A stretch of DNA of 9,483 bases, taken from NCBI GenBank assembly GCA_903932805.1, contig CAIZHO010000168.1, positions 1 through 9,483 on the forward strand, in the 5' to 3' direction. The notes under the pieces were generated by a model, which saw only the letters and a list, made by a program, of their open reading frames with translations, was not told the origin of the DNA and did no database searches. Source of the DNA: an uncultured Roseiflexaceae bacterium (GTDB lineage: Bacteria; Chloroflexota; Chloroflexia; Chloroflexales; Roseiflexaceae). The position numbers were made by a program, and so were the translations under genes. Below are positions 1-5,596 of this stretch, one piece after another. Position 1 is the stretch's first letter, and every line of letters begins with the position of its first letter.

Positions 1-99
1 AATTTGGCCACCATTGGCGAGTGGTCCCGGCAGTCTGCCCTGTCGGAGTATACGCTCCAATTCGAAAGCTGGCTGCAGAGCCTGATATCTGGACGATGA
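1..99 (+). CDS. 3' end of an unidentified protein-coding gene (partial)
   Basis: Frame 1 is open from the first base and ends at TGA 97-99, giving 32 C-terminal residues (ending ESWLQSLISGR). The next gene starts at 104, only 4 nt after this stop, and has no strong ribosome binding site of its own. That spacing suggests an operon with coupled translation and supports this frame as a real gene end. The fragment is polar and slightly amphipathic, with no signature I recognise. No function is assigned. Confidence 0.6.
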   Translation, partial: NLATIGEWSRQSALSEYTLQFESWLQSLISGR

Positions 100-103
100 T
101 GCA

Positions 104-520
104 ATGACACCAAAAAAACACGCGGCCGGCGCCGTTGTCTTTCGGCGTACGCCCGAAGGCCCGCGCTTCTTGGTCATTTATGATGCATACGGGCATTGGA
201 CCTTCCCCAAAGGGCACCTCGAAGCAGACGAATCGAGCGCCGCTGCGGCCCGGCGCGAGGTCGCCGAAGAGACGGGTGTGAATGGGCACCTCGGACCGCT
301 GATCCACTCGATTTTTTACCCGGTCGTCAAAAAAGGCGTCACCTACGACAAACAGGTCGATTGGTACCTGCTCGAGGCAGACAACGATGATGTCGTCCTG
401 CAGGCCGACGAAGGCATCACCGCCTATCAATGGGAGTCCGCCGACGAAGTCCAGGCGCTCCTCGATTACCCGCAACTCGACGAGGTGTTCGCCAAAGCGC
501 GCGACGTCCTCGGAGTCTAG
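104..520 (+). CDS. Nudix hydrolase (MutT / Ap4A-hydrolase-like)
   Basis: This 138-residue single-domain protein should hydrolyse a nucleoside diphosphate linked to another moiety, in the cytosol with Mg2+ or Mn2+. The Nudix box GX5EX7REUXEEXGU is complete at residues 37-59 (G37, E43, R51-E52, E55-E56, G58), and those glutamates are the metal ligands of the family. The short beta strand ahead of it (GAVVFRR, residues 9-15) and the WTFPKGHLE run (32-40) resemble diadenosine polyphosphate hydrolases more than strict MutT 8-oxo-dGTPases, but substrate cannot be read from sequence. The ATG at 104 lies 4 nt after the previous stop, with only a weak purine run before it, so it probably relies on coupling. 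The length is normal for the family and the gene looks intact. It is followed 24 nt later by the SRPBCC gene on the same strand. Confidence 0.93.
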   Translation: MTPKKHAAGAVVFRRTPEGPRFLVIYDAYGHWTFPKGHLEADESSAAAARREVAEETGVNGHLGPLIHSIFYPVVKKGVTYDKQVDWYLLEADNDDVVLQADEGITAYQWESADEVQALLDYPQLDEVFAKARDVLGV

Positions 521-544
521 AAAACATACATTTAAGGAGCATGC

Positions 545-1006
545 ATGCAACCGGCGTATTCTGTTGAGCGTGTCTACGCATGCCCGCTCGAAAAACTCTG
601 GCAGGCGTGGACCCAAGCCGCCGCATTACAATCCTGGTATCACGGGGTCGAGCACCGCTGCGTGCCCAATTCGGTGACCGAAGACGCGGCGGTCGGGGCA
701 ATTTGGTCCGTCGGGATCGATGTCCCGCAATACAACATCCAAGTCTTTTTCTACGGTACATACAGCACGGTGACGCCGCAGACGCAGCTGGTGCACACGA
801 TGCACTACACCGAAATGGCCGAAGAATTCGCCATCAAAGACATGAGCACGCCCGCCCACCGCGTCGTCATCGACTTCGAACAGCGCCCCGGCGGCACATG
901 GGTGCGCTTTGCACAGTATGGCGACATGCCCGCCGAGCAAGTCCCACTGGTGACCGCTGGCATGCAAAGTTACTTCGATTCGCTCCAGAACTATTTGGAT
1001 CGCTAG
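545..1006 (+). CDS. SRPBCC / AHSA1-family (START-like) protein
   Basis: This 153-residue protein fits the Activator of Hsp90 ATPase homologue 1 (AHSA1) branch of the SRPBCC fold, a helix-grip cavity that binds hydrophobic ligands. Signs visible in the sequence are the opening strand and helix pattern 'V-x-A-C-P-L-E-K-L-W-Q-A-W-T' at residues 9-22, a following 'W-Y-H-G' (residues 31-34) in the position of the usual 'W..pg', and a C-terminal amphipathic helix (about 132-152) with the spacing typical of the family. Ligand and role are unknown; many bacterial members are uncharacterised. AAGGAG at 534-539 lies 5 nt before the ATG at 545 and fixes the start. An ATG at 541 is out of frame. It probably forms a short operon with the Nudix gene and the gene upstream. 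A strong palindrome follows the stop. Confidence 0.82.
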   Translation: MQPAYSVERVYACPLEKLWQAWTQAAALQSWYHGVEHRCVPNSVTEDAAVGAIWSVGIDVPQYNIQVFFYGTYSTVTPQTQLVHTMHYTEMAEEFAIKDMSTPAHRVVIDFEQRPGGTWVRFAQYGDMPAEQVPLVTAGMQSYFDSLQNYLDR

Positions 1007-1016
1007 CGCGTGGGGG

Positions 1017-1044
1017 TTTTGAGCAGGGTTTTTTGAGCGGGGTT
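1017..1044 (+). repeat. Tandem 14-bp repeat (two copies, one mismatch)
   Basis: Bases 1017-1030 (TTTTGAGCAGGGTT) and 1031-1044 (TTTTGAGCGGGGTT) are adjacent copies of one 14-nt unit differing at one base. The second copy forms the left arm of the palindrome that follows. The first copy could pair imperfectly with the same right arm. Confidence 0.8.
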
Positions 1045-1066
1045 TATTGCAATAAACCCCGCTCAA
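1033..1066. terminator. Perfect 34-nt palindrome between convergent genes, likely terminator
   Basis: The left arm 1033-1049 and the right arm 1050-1066 are exact reverse complements: 17 bp with a GGGG/CCCC core and a TTGCAA centre. It lies between the stops of the SRPBCC gene (+, 1006) and the MurJ-like gene (-, 1085). On the + strand it is followed by a modest T run (TTATTTTT at 1070-1077), which suits intrinsic termination of the rightward operon. On the - strand the bases after the hairpin are A-rich rather than U-rich, so leftward termination by the same element would be weaker. Confidence 0.75.
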
Positions 1067-1084
1067 TCGTTATTTTTGAATCCA

Positions 1085-2659
1085 TTACCGCGCCAGGCGT
1101 TCGCGGATTTTAGTGTAGATGAGCTGATACGCCATCAGCACCGGCGTAATGCGAAACTGCCATGCAACGCCTAAATAGACGCCTACCGCAATCACCGAGA
1201 GGATGCCCACCTGCACAACCATGGGCCACGTATCGGCACCGACCAGCGTGCTTGCGGCGCTGACCAACGCCCAGCTGATGGCGCCGGCCATGGCACACAA
1301 CGCGATCGTCTGCGCCAAACCCAGCCCGCGCAAATCGAACAACCGATGCGCGAGCACGGCCATCAAGAGCATGTGGGTAATCCATTGGAACGAGTTGGCA
1401 AAAGCCAGCGTTTGGGCGCTGGGTCCAAAGAACGCCAGCCCGATGACCACACCGATGCCGTACCCGCCGATTGCTGCGCCTTGGACCAGGTTGGGTGCCA
1501 GGGTCCGGCCACGTGCATAGTAGGCATACAGCAAAATCTGATCGATGGCGGCGGCCGGCAACCCGGGGATGTACCATTTGAGGGTATCGGCGACCGCCAG
1601 TGTATCGGCCGCAGCAAATGCATTGCGCTGCAGAATCAACCCGGTCAACGGGATGCGTACCAGCCACAGAATGACTGCCGCCGGAACAATCAATGCCACC
1701 ACCACCGTCAACGCCTGGGCCACGGTTGTGCGGAACGCTGCGCGGTCAGCATCGTCACGCAAGCGCGCCAATGTGGGCAAGATCGCCGTCGACACCGCTG
1801 CCGCGACCAATCCCAACGGGAACTGGATGAGTGTTGTGGCGTAGCGCATCGTCGGCAAGACGTCTGCGCCGTAACTGCTGCCGAGGCGCCGATCAATGAC
1901 CGTACCGATCGCCGAAAAACCCATCCCCAACGCAACCGGCGCATAGAGGCGCAGCATTTCGCGGATGGCGGGATTGCGCCAATCCGTGCGCCATTGAATA
2001 TGCATCGTCCGCAGACCCGACGCCTGCAAGACAACCTGTGCCAGCGCGCCCACGACCATTCCTACCGCCAACGCCACCGGCCCGACGATGGGGGTAAATG
2101 CCAGCGCACCGACGATCAACCCGATGTTGAACACACTCGTCACAAACGCAGGCAAGACGAACCGTTGCTGTGCCTGCAAAACCGCGGTCATCACCCCTGC
2201 GACGACCATGCACGGCACCGCAAAGAGCATCCAGCGCACCATGGTCGTCGTCAATGCTTGCATGGATGCATCGAATCCGCCTGCTAACCACTGCACCATC
2301 TGCGGCGCAAACCAGATCATCGGTAGCACGAGGCCGCTGACGACCACAATCATCAAGCTCAATACCTGCGACACGAGGCGGTCGCGTGCCTCGGGTTGTG
2401 CTGCAACGCGGCTAAAGACGGGGACCAGGGCTGCGCTTATGGCACCACTGAGCAACAAGTCGTACACGAGGGTGGGGATTGTTGCAGCCGCCGTGAACGC
2501 CGCGAGTTCTGCGCCACGGCCATAGGTCGCTGCAAAAACCGCCTCACGGATGACTCCGATGAGGCGGCTGGTGATGTTCCCGACGGCGATCAAGACTGCC
2601 GCCATCGCTATCGTGCGTCCTTGTGTCTGACCAGTGGTCACGCGGACCTCTTTCGTCAT
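1085..2659 (-). CDS. murJ: MurJ/MviN-family flippase (MOP superfamily), probable lipid II flippase
   Basis: This 524-residue polytopic membrane protein of the MVF family would flip undecaprenyl-linked peptidoglycan precursor across the cytoplasmic membrane. The N-terminal family signature is clear: 'S-R-L-I-G-V-I-R-E' (31-39), 'A-F-T-A-A-x-x-I-P' (54-62) and 'S-G-A-I-S-A-A-L-V-P-V-F-S' (71-83). A second internal signature is 'Q-F-P-L-G-L' (279-284) followed by 'S-T-A-I-L-P' (290-295). Hydrophobic segments run through the whole length, consistent with about 14 helices. Compared from memory with E. coli MurJ, the equivalents of R18 and R24 are present (R32, R38), but those of R52 and R270 appear to be Y66 and T276. 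This leaves some doubt whether it is the housekeeping lipid II flippase or a paralogue. The ATG at 2659 lies 3 nt after the stop of the upstream peptidase gene, so the two are co-transcribed and probably translationally coupled. Confidence 0.85.
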   Translation of the reverse strand: MTKEVRVTTGQTQGRTIAMAAVLIAVGNITSRLIGVIREAVFAATYGRGAELAAFTAAATIPTLVYDLLLSGAISAALVPVFSRVAAQPEARDRLVSQVLSLMIVVVSGLVLPMIWFAPQMVQWLAGGFDASMQALTTTMVRWMLFAVPCMVVAGVMTAVLQAQQRFVLPAFVTSVFNIGLIVGALAFTPIVGPVALAVGMVVGALAQVVLQASGLRTMHIQWRTDWRNPAIREMLRLYAPVALGMGFSAIGTVIDRRLGSSYGADVLPTMRYATTLIQFPLGLVAAAVSTAILPTLARLRDDADRAAFRTTVAQALTVVVALIVPAAVILWLVRIPLTGLILQRNAFAAADTLAVADTLKWYIPGLPAAAIDQILLYAYYARGRTLAPNLVQGAAIGGYGIGVVIGLAFFGPSAQTLAFANSFQWITHMLLMAVLAHRLFDLRGLGLAQTIALCAMAGAISWALVSAASTLVGADTWPMVVQVGILSVIAVGVYLGVAWQFRITPVLMAYQLIYTKIRERLAR

Positions 2660-2662
2660 TGA

Positions 2663-4204
2663 TTAGGGCAAATATTTCATCGGGTCGACCGCCTTGCCGC
2701 CCACTTTGATGGTGAAGTGTAAGTGTACACCGGTCGAATAGCCGCCACCTGCGGCATCATAGCTACTGCCCATCAGACCAATGAAGTCGCCCATGTCGAC
2801 GACATCGCCCGGCCGAACGGGTGGCTTTTTGAGCAAATGTCCATATACCGACTGTACTCCGTTGCCATGGTCGATCTTCACACACCAGCCGTATCCGCTA
2901 CACCAGCCGCCTTCGAAAACGCGGCCGTAGCGTGCCGCATAAATGCCCGTACCTGCTTTGTTGGCAAAATCGAGGCCGTTGTGGAACGAGTAGAACGGGT
3001 TGCTGCGCCAGCCGAACCCAGAGGTCAACTGCCCGGTCGTCGGCCAGACCCACCGTGGTGGTGGATACGGGACGTTGTTGATGCTCGGCAACCCTTCAAT
3101 CAACCCATCGGACATCCCCAACAGCGACCCTTTGACCCAACCGAGCTCACCCGGTGCGTATTCGAGTTTGATCCAACTCCCATACCGCCCGATCGGGATG
3201 AGCCGCTGGCCGAGGGCCAGTGTGCCGATTTTGTCGTAGGCGCGACCTGGTCCACCGCGCAGATTGGTCTCGTCTTCGAGTACTGTGACGGTTTCGATTG
3301 CTTCCATGTTGGCGACGCCCTCGGCGCTACCGTATTTGTTGATGGTAGCGTCGGGATAGGCAGGCACGGCAAACGGTATAAACACCTCACGGTCGACGAC
3401 CAAGTCTTCGTCGCGGGTGACGCGGTTGGCGCGGAACAACGTGATTGCATCGGCTGACGCATTGTATTGCGTCGCGATGCTCTGGATTGTTTCGCCTTCG
3501 ACAATCGTATGCGACACGCCGGGCATCCGCGGGATGCGCAATGTACTACCCACAATAAAGACCCGGCCGTTTTGTAAGCCGTTGGCCCAAAACAACACCT
3601 GTGGGTTCATTTGGTATTCGGCAGCAATGGTCCCGAGCGTGTCTTGGCTGCGGATACGGTGGTAGAACAAAAACGGTGGCAACGCATTGGGAAGCGGTGT
3701 AACCATGTGGGGCACGGTCAGTTCCGAATCACTACTGACCTGCGGTAATGGTGCATCGATAGGCAACGTCATCTCGGCACTACTGGCCGAACGCGAGAAT
3801 CCCGCGCCGTATTCGAGGCCGCTTTTGTTGACCAGTGTCTGCCCAAACAACAAAATCGACACAATCAGCACTGCACTCGTGATATGGCCGGCCAAGCGCG
3901 GCTCGATGAGTGCATCGACCATCAGTGTTTTGCGGCGGATTTGGGTGGTGCTGTGCGTGGTTGTTGGTTGCACGGCTTGGCCTTGAAAGACTGCTCGTGC
4001 CGATTGTGCGGCTTTCTGTTGCGCAACCATTGCTTCACGCAAGACACGCGGGGCCAACCATGTCTTGGCGTCCGCGCTGAGAGGGAGTGCGTCTAGGATG
4101 GCCCACACGCGATATCGTGCTGCAACTTCACGTTGCCGGAGCAGCTGAATTTTGGTGACAATCGTTGGCGTCGATGGCTGCGGTATAATCATTTTGGTCT
4201 TCAC
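2663..4204 (-). CDS. Membrane-anchored peptidoglycan hydrolase: two LysM, SH3, M23 (LytM-type) peptidase
   Basis: This 513-residue wall endopeptidase would cut peptide cross-links outside the membrane. Order of parts: a basic cytoplasmic region of about 105 residues; one transmembrane helix (about 106-125); a flexible linker; two LysM repeats that bind glycan (about 181-224 and 231-277); a bacterial SH3 domain (about 306-364, with 'N-L-R-G-G-P-G' at 314-320); and a C-terminal M23 domain (about 390-509). The zinc and catalytic residues are all present: H408-x3-D412, H456 in 'YGHL', and H494-x-H496. The domain should therefore be active. Two cysteines, C435 and C441, could form a disulfide outside the cell. 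GTG at 4204 is chosen as start because GGTGA (4214-4218, - strand) lies 9 nt ahead of it; an in-frame ATG at 4192 is the alternative. It is the first gene of an operon with the MurJ-like gene. Confidence 0.9.
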   Translation of the reverse strand: MKTKMIIPQPSTPTIVTKIQLLRQREVAARYRVWAILDALPLSADAKTWLAPRVLREAMVAQQKAAQSARAVFQGQAVQPTTTHSTTQIRRKTLMVDALIEPRLAGHITSAVLIVSILLFGQTLVNKSGLEYGAGFSRSASSAEMTLPIDAPLPQVSSDSELTVPHMVTPLPNALPPFLFYHRIRSQDTLGTIAAEYQMNPQVLFWANGLQNGRVFIVGSTLRIPRMPGVSHTIVEGETIQSIATQYNASADAITLFRANRVTRDEDLVVDREVFIPFAVPAYPDATINKYGSAEGVANMEAIETVTVLEDETNLRGGPGRAYDKIGTLALGQRLIPIGRYGSWIKLEYAPGELGWVKGSLLGMSDGLIEGLPSINNVPYPPPRWVWPTTGQLTSGFGWRSNPFYSFHNGLDFANKAGTGIYAARYGRVFEGGWCSGYGWCVKIDHGNGVQSVYGHLLKKPPVRPGDVVDMGDFIGLMGSSYDAAGGGYSTGVHLHFTIKVGGKAVDPMKYLP

Positions 4205-4231
4205 AACGGGCGTTCACCAACGGCTGCATGC

Positions 4232-4260
4232 ATCATACGACGCAAGATAGTTAGTGTCAA
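4232..4260 (-). promoter_or_regulatory. Sigma-70 type promoter for the M23-murJ operon
   Basis: On the - strand a perfect -35 TTGACA (4260-4255) is followed after exactly 17 nt by TATGAT (4237-4232), five of six matches to the -10 consensus. Transcription would start near 4225, leaving a leader of about 20 nt before the GTG at 4204. This is the best promoter match I found in the window. Confidence 0.8.
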
Positions 4261-4313
4261 TCATCTGCGCTCTGATGCACCCAAACCCACATTTTTTTCT
4301 CCACCATCTGACG

Positions 4314-4326
4314 TATACTGTATACA
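4314..4326 (+). promoter_or_regulatory. Possible -10 region or operator for the DUF151 gene
   Basis: Two overlapping -10-like hexamers, TATACT (4314-4319) and TATACA (4321-4326), sit 35-50 nt before the DUF151 start. They form two copies of the self-complementary hexamer GTATAC, at 4313-4318 and 4320-4325. No good -35 is present (only a T run at 4292-4298), so this is either a weak or activated promoter or a small operator. The call is tentative. Confidence 0.35.
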
Positions 4327-4347
4327 TGATCCTGCGGGACCTCTGAT

Positions 4348-4353
4348 AAAGGA
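4348..4353 (+). promoter_or_regulatory. Ribosome binding site that decides the DUF151 start
   Basis: AAAGGA at 4348-4353 lies 8 nt before the ATG at 4362. An upstream in-frame ATG at 4353 overlaps this site and cannot use it, so translation most likely begins at 4362. Confidence 0.75.
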
Positions 4354-4361
4354 TGCGCGCT

Positions 4362-4955
4362 ATGATTCAAGTCAACGTCGATAGTGTACGTGTGAGCCTC
4401 CTCACCCAAAACCGCGTTGTAGTCCTGCGCGAGACCGATAGTCGGCGCTACCTCCCCATATGGATTGGTCAATTCGAGGCAGATGCTATTTCGTTTGTCC
4501 TCCAAAACCTGACACCGACGCGCCCAATGACGCATGACCTGCTGCGGACGATTTTTCAAGAACTCGACGCCGAGATCGTCCATGTGCTTATCAATGACAT
4601 CCAAGAGACAACCTTTTATGCACGGATCTTGGTACAAACCCCACAACGCACCTTCGAAATAGACGCCCGTACGAGCGACGCGATTGCCCTCGCCCTGCGT
4701 GCCCATGTGCCTATTTTTGTGGCGCCCCATGTGTTCGAACAAGCCTCTGTGCCGTTCGATGGCGACGAACAACAAGAGCCACCACTCTTTAAGGCGTCTG
4801 CGACGGTCAGCGACACCGAGCCGACACCGAGCACCGATGCTGCCACTGCACCGACCGACGCCCCCGTGTCTGACGAAACCCTGTCGATGTTCCGCGACTT
4901 CATTAATTCGCTCGACGACGAGGATGATCCCAAGAAAAACCCACCCAGCGCATAG
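4362..4955 (+). CDS. DUF151 / bifunctional nuclease (BFN) domain protein
   Basis: This 197-residue soluble protein has a DUF151 (BFN) domain over residues 1-131. Family marks are 'L-P-I-W-I-G-x-x-E-A-x-A-I' (31-43), 'R-P-M-T-H-D-L' (54-60), 'Y-A-R-I' (86-89) and 'D-A-R-T-S-D-A-I-A-L-A' (101-111). The family was named from a plant member reported to have nuclease activity. In bacteria the biochemical role is largely unproven, so a nuclease function is only a family-level hint. After the domain comes a low-complexity Thr/Pro/Ala/Asp linker (about 145-170) and a short acidic helix ending 'F-I-N-S-L-D-D-E-D-D-P' (180-190), probably a protein-interaction tail. It is divergent from the M23-murJ operon, monocistronic, and transcribed toward the candidate origin, with a hairpin terminator just after the stop. 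Confidence 0.88.
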   Translation: MIQVNVDSVRVSLLTQNRVVVLRETDSRRYLPIWIGQFEADAISFVLQNLTPTRPMTHDLLRTIFQELDAEIVHVLINDIQETTFYARILVQTPQRTFEIDARTSDAIALALRAHVPIFVAPHVFEQASVPFDGDEQQEPPLFKASATVSDTEPTPSTDAATAPTDAPVSDETLSMFRDFINSLDDEDDPKKNPPSA

Positions 4956-4968
4956 CGATGCCTTCGCG

Positions 4969-5028
4969 CAAAAACACCCAAACTGATATAGTTTTACACT
5001 CCAATGTGCATAACTTGGGGTGTTTTTG
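4969..5028 (+). terminator. Likely intrinsic terminator of the DUF151 gene, overlapping DnaA boxes
   Basis: Left arm CAAAAACACCC (4969-4979) is the exact reverse complement of 5018-5028. The distal TTTTT of the right arm can serve as the U tract after the GGGTG core. The loop is long (38 nt) but contains a second hairpin, AAACT/AGTTT at 4980-4994. Position 14 nt after the DUF151 stop fits a terminator. It is A-rich on the left and T-rich on the right, so it could work in both directions. Confidence 0.6.
5005..5013 (-). other. DnaA box (TTATGCACA)
   Basis: Read on the - strand this is TTATGCACA, which fits the relaxed E. coli-type consensus TTATNCACA exactly. It lies in the loop of the hairpin at 4969-5028. 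Confidence 0.65.
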
Positions 5029-5035
5029 TGGATAA
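5027..5035 (-). other. DnaA box (perfect TTATCCACA)
   Basis: The + strand reads TGTGGATAA, the exact reverse complement of the consensus DnaA box. Its first two bases are shared with the right arm of the DUF151 terminator. Confidence 0.8.
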
Positions 5036-5221
5036 CTCATGGAATTGTGGAAAGTTCTGCACTCCAACGCACTCTACGTAGCACGATAAAACAAAAACAT
5101 ATGTTCGCATTCATTTCGCAGTGTAGTGTGCCAAAAAACCACTGTTTACGCGCATTTTTTCTGTGCATGACACGTGCACAACAGCTGGATAGCCGTGGGA
5201 TAACAAATCCCGCCGAACCGG

Positions 5222-5244
5222 TTATCCACCGCTTTTGTGGACAA
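5222..5244. other. Head-to-head pair of DnaA boxes
   Basis: TTATCCACC (5222-5230, + strand) and TTGTCCACA (5236-5244, - strand) each match the consensus at 8 of 9 positions. They face each other across 5 nt, forming an interrupted inverted repeat. The left box also overlaps the palindrome AACCGGTT at 5216-5223. Confidence 0.7.
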
Positions 5245-5279
5245 AGCCTCGCGTTGTTCGTGGACCAGCGTGGAGCCAC

Positions 5280-5288
5280 TGTGGATGA
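5280..5288 (-). other. DnaA box (TCATCCACA)
   Basis: The + strand reads TGTGGATGA, 8 of 9 matches to the consensus, in the same orientation as the perfect box at 5027-5035. Confidence 0.6.
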
Positions 5289-5389
5289 ATCGCCGTTCGT
5301 CTGCGTCGGTGTTGATGTGTGTGGAGCGTCGTACACAGGCAACGGTGATGCGATTAGTCTTCTCCATGCGCCAAAACCAGCCAATCAAC

Positions 5390-5398
5390 ATATCCACA
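5390..5398 (+). other. DnaA box next to the AT-rich tract (ATATCCACA)
   Basis: This site has 8 of 9 matches to TTATCCACA on the + strand. It is the good box closest to the AT-rich tract, ending 17 nt before the trio-like run that starts at 5416, and so is a candidate for the box that nucleates the unwinding filament. Confidence 0.6.
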
Positions 5399-5415
5399 CG
5401 ACATACTATGTGCGA

Positions 5416-5451
5416 CTATTTCTTCTTATATGTTCTTTTTTCCTTCTTATA
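5416..5451 (+). other. Candidate DNA unwinding element with 21-bp-spaced repeats
   Basis: This 36-bp tract has only a few G or C bases and is almost all pyrimidine on the + strand apart from TA steps. The nonamer CTTCTTATA occurs at 5422-5430 and again at 5443-5451, exactly 21 bp apart, two turns of the helix. Read from the neighbouring DnaA box, the start parses as CTA-TTT-CTT-CTT, whose complement (3'-GAT-AAA-GAA-GAA-5') fits the published DnaA-trio pattern. Confidence 0.5.
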
Positions 5452-5552
5452 GAGGGTCGTGTGTGGACAGTGCACAGAAAACTCTTTCTTCTCTTCTTTC
5501 CCCACCACGACAGATTGTGGTACACTTGAAAGCAGTTAGTGATGCATTGTTG

Positions 5553-5577
5553 CGCCTCGACCTCGGAGGTCGTGGCG
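5553..5577 (+). promoter_or_regulatory. Leader hairpin upstream of typA that hides a GGAGGT
   Basis: Bases 5553-5563 pair with 5567-5577: ten pairs with one T-T mismatch (5557/5573) and a CGG triloop. The right side and loop contain GGAGGT (5565-5570), a perfect Shine-Dalgarno core with no in-frame start at a workable distance. The hairpin ends 24 nt before the typA ATG. It may shape leader structure or expression, or mask a short out-of-frame reading frame that begins with ATG at 5583. Only the structure is seen; the role is inferred. Confidence 0.45.
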
Positions 5578-5591
5578 TTTGTATGTTGTGT

Positions 5592-5596
5592 GGGAG
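5592..5596 (+). promoter_or_regulatory. Ribosome binding site that decides the typA start
   Basis: GGGAG at 5592-5596 lies 5 nt before the ATG at 5602. The longer in-frame reading from GTG 5539 would add 21 cysteine-rich residues not found in TypA proteins and would run through the leader hairpin. Confidence 0.7.

Larger units (their letters stand above)
4991..5067 (+). repeat. Imperfect 14-nt direct repeat flanking DnaA boxes
   Basis: GTTTTACACTCCAA at 4991-5004 recurs as GTTCTGCACTCCAA at 5054-5067, with 12 of 14 matches and a 63-bp offset (about six helical turns). The two copies enclose DnaA-like sites at 5005-5013, 5027-5035 and 5046-5054. The core CACTCCAA is identical in both. Function is unknown. 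Confidence 0.55.
4996..5503. other. oriC: Candidate chromosomal replication origin (oriC)
   Basis: The stretch 4956-5601 has no convincing gene and holds a cluster of DnaA-box matches (consensus TTATCCACA). One is perfect (5027-5035). Five have 8 of 9 matches (5005-5013, 5222-5230, 5236-5244, 5280-5288, 5390-5398). Three have 7 of 9 (5046-5054, 5162-5170, 5462-5470). They occur in both orientations. The cluster abuts a pyrimidine-rich, AT-rich tract (5416-5451) that could be the unwinding element, with another such tract at 5478-5503. Genes to the right all run away from it. Bacterial origins have this arrangement: clustered boxes beside an AT-rich segment in a long intergenic gap. dnaA and dnaN are not in the window, so this could instead be a DnaA-titrating or regulatory locus. 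Sequence evidence for DnaA binding is strong; evidence for origin function is inference. Confidence 0.68.

Noticed and set aside
1346..2287. A 313-codon open frame on the + strand opposite the MurJ gene
   Set aside because: It is a shadow of the high-GC antisense coding strand: extremely rich in Arg, His, Gln and Cys with no domain, while the opposite strand encodes a clear MurJ-family protein.
4184..4189. TATAAT on the + strand
   Set aside because: It is inside the M23 coding sequence, has no -35 at usable spacing, and is about 165 nt before the next + strand gene.
5195..5275. Further DnaA-like sites (near 5195-5203, 5259-5267 and 5269-5277)
   Set aside because: They match the consensus at six or fewer of nine positions, which is expected by chance in a GTGG-rich stretch, so they were not counted as boxes.
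5020..5529. A 169-codon open frame across the candidate origin
   Set aside because: The translation has no recognisable domain, is rich in Cys, His and Phe, lacks a convincing ribosome binding site, and runs through several DnaA boxes and both pyrimidine tracts. It looks like a chance open frame.
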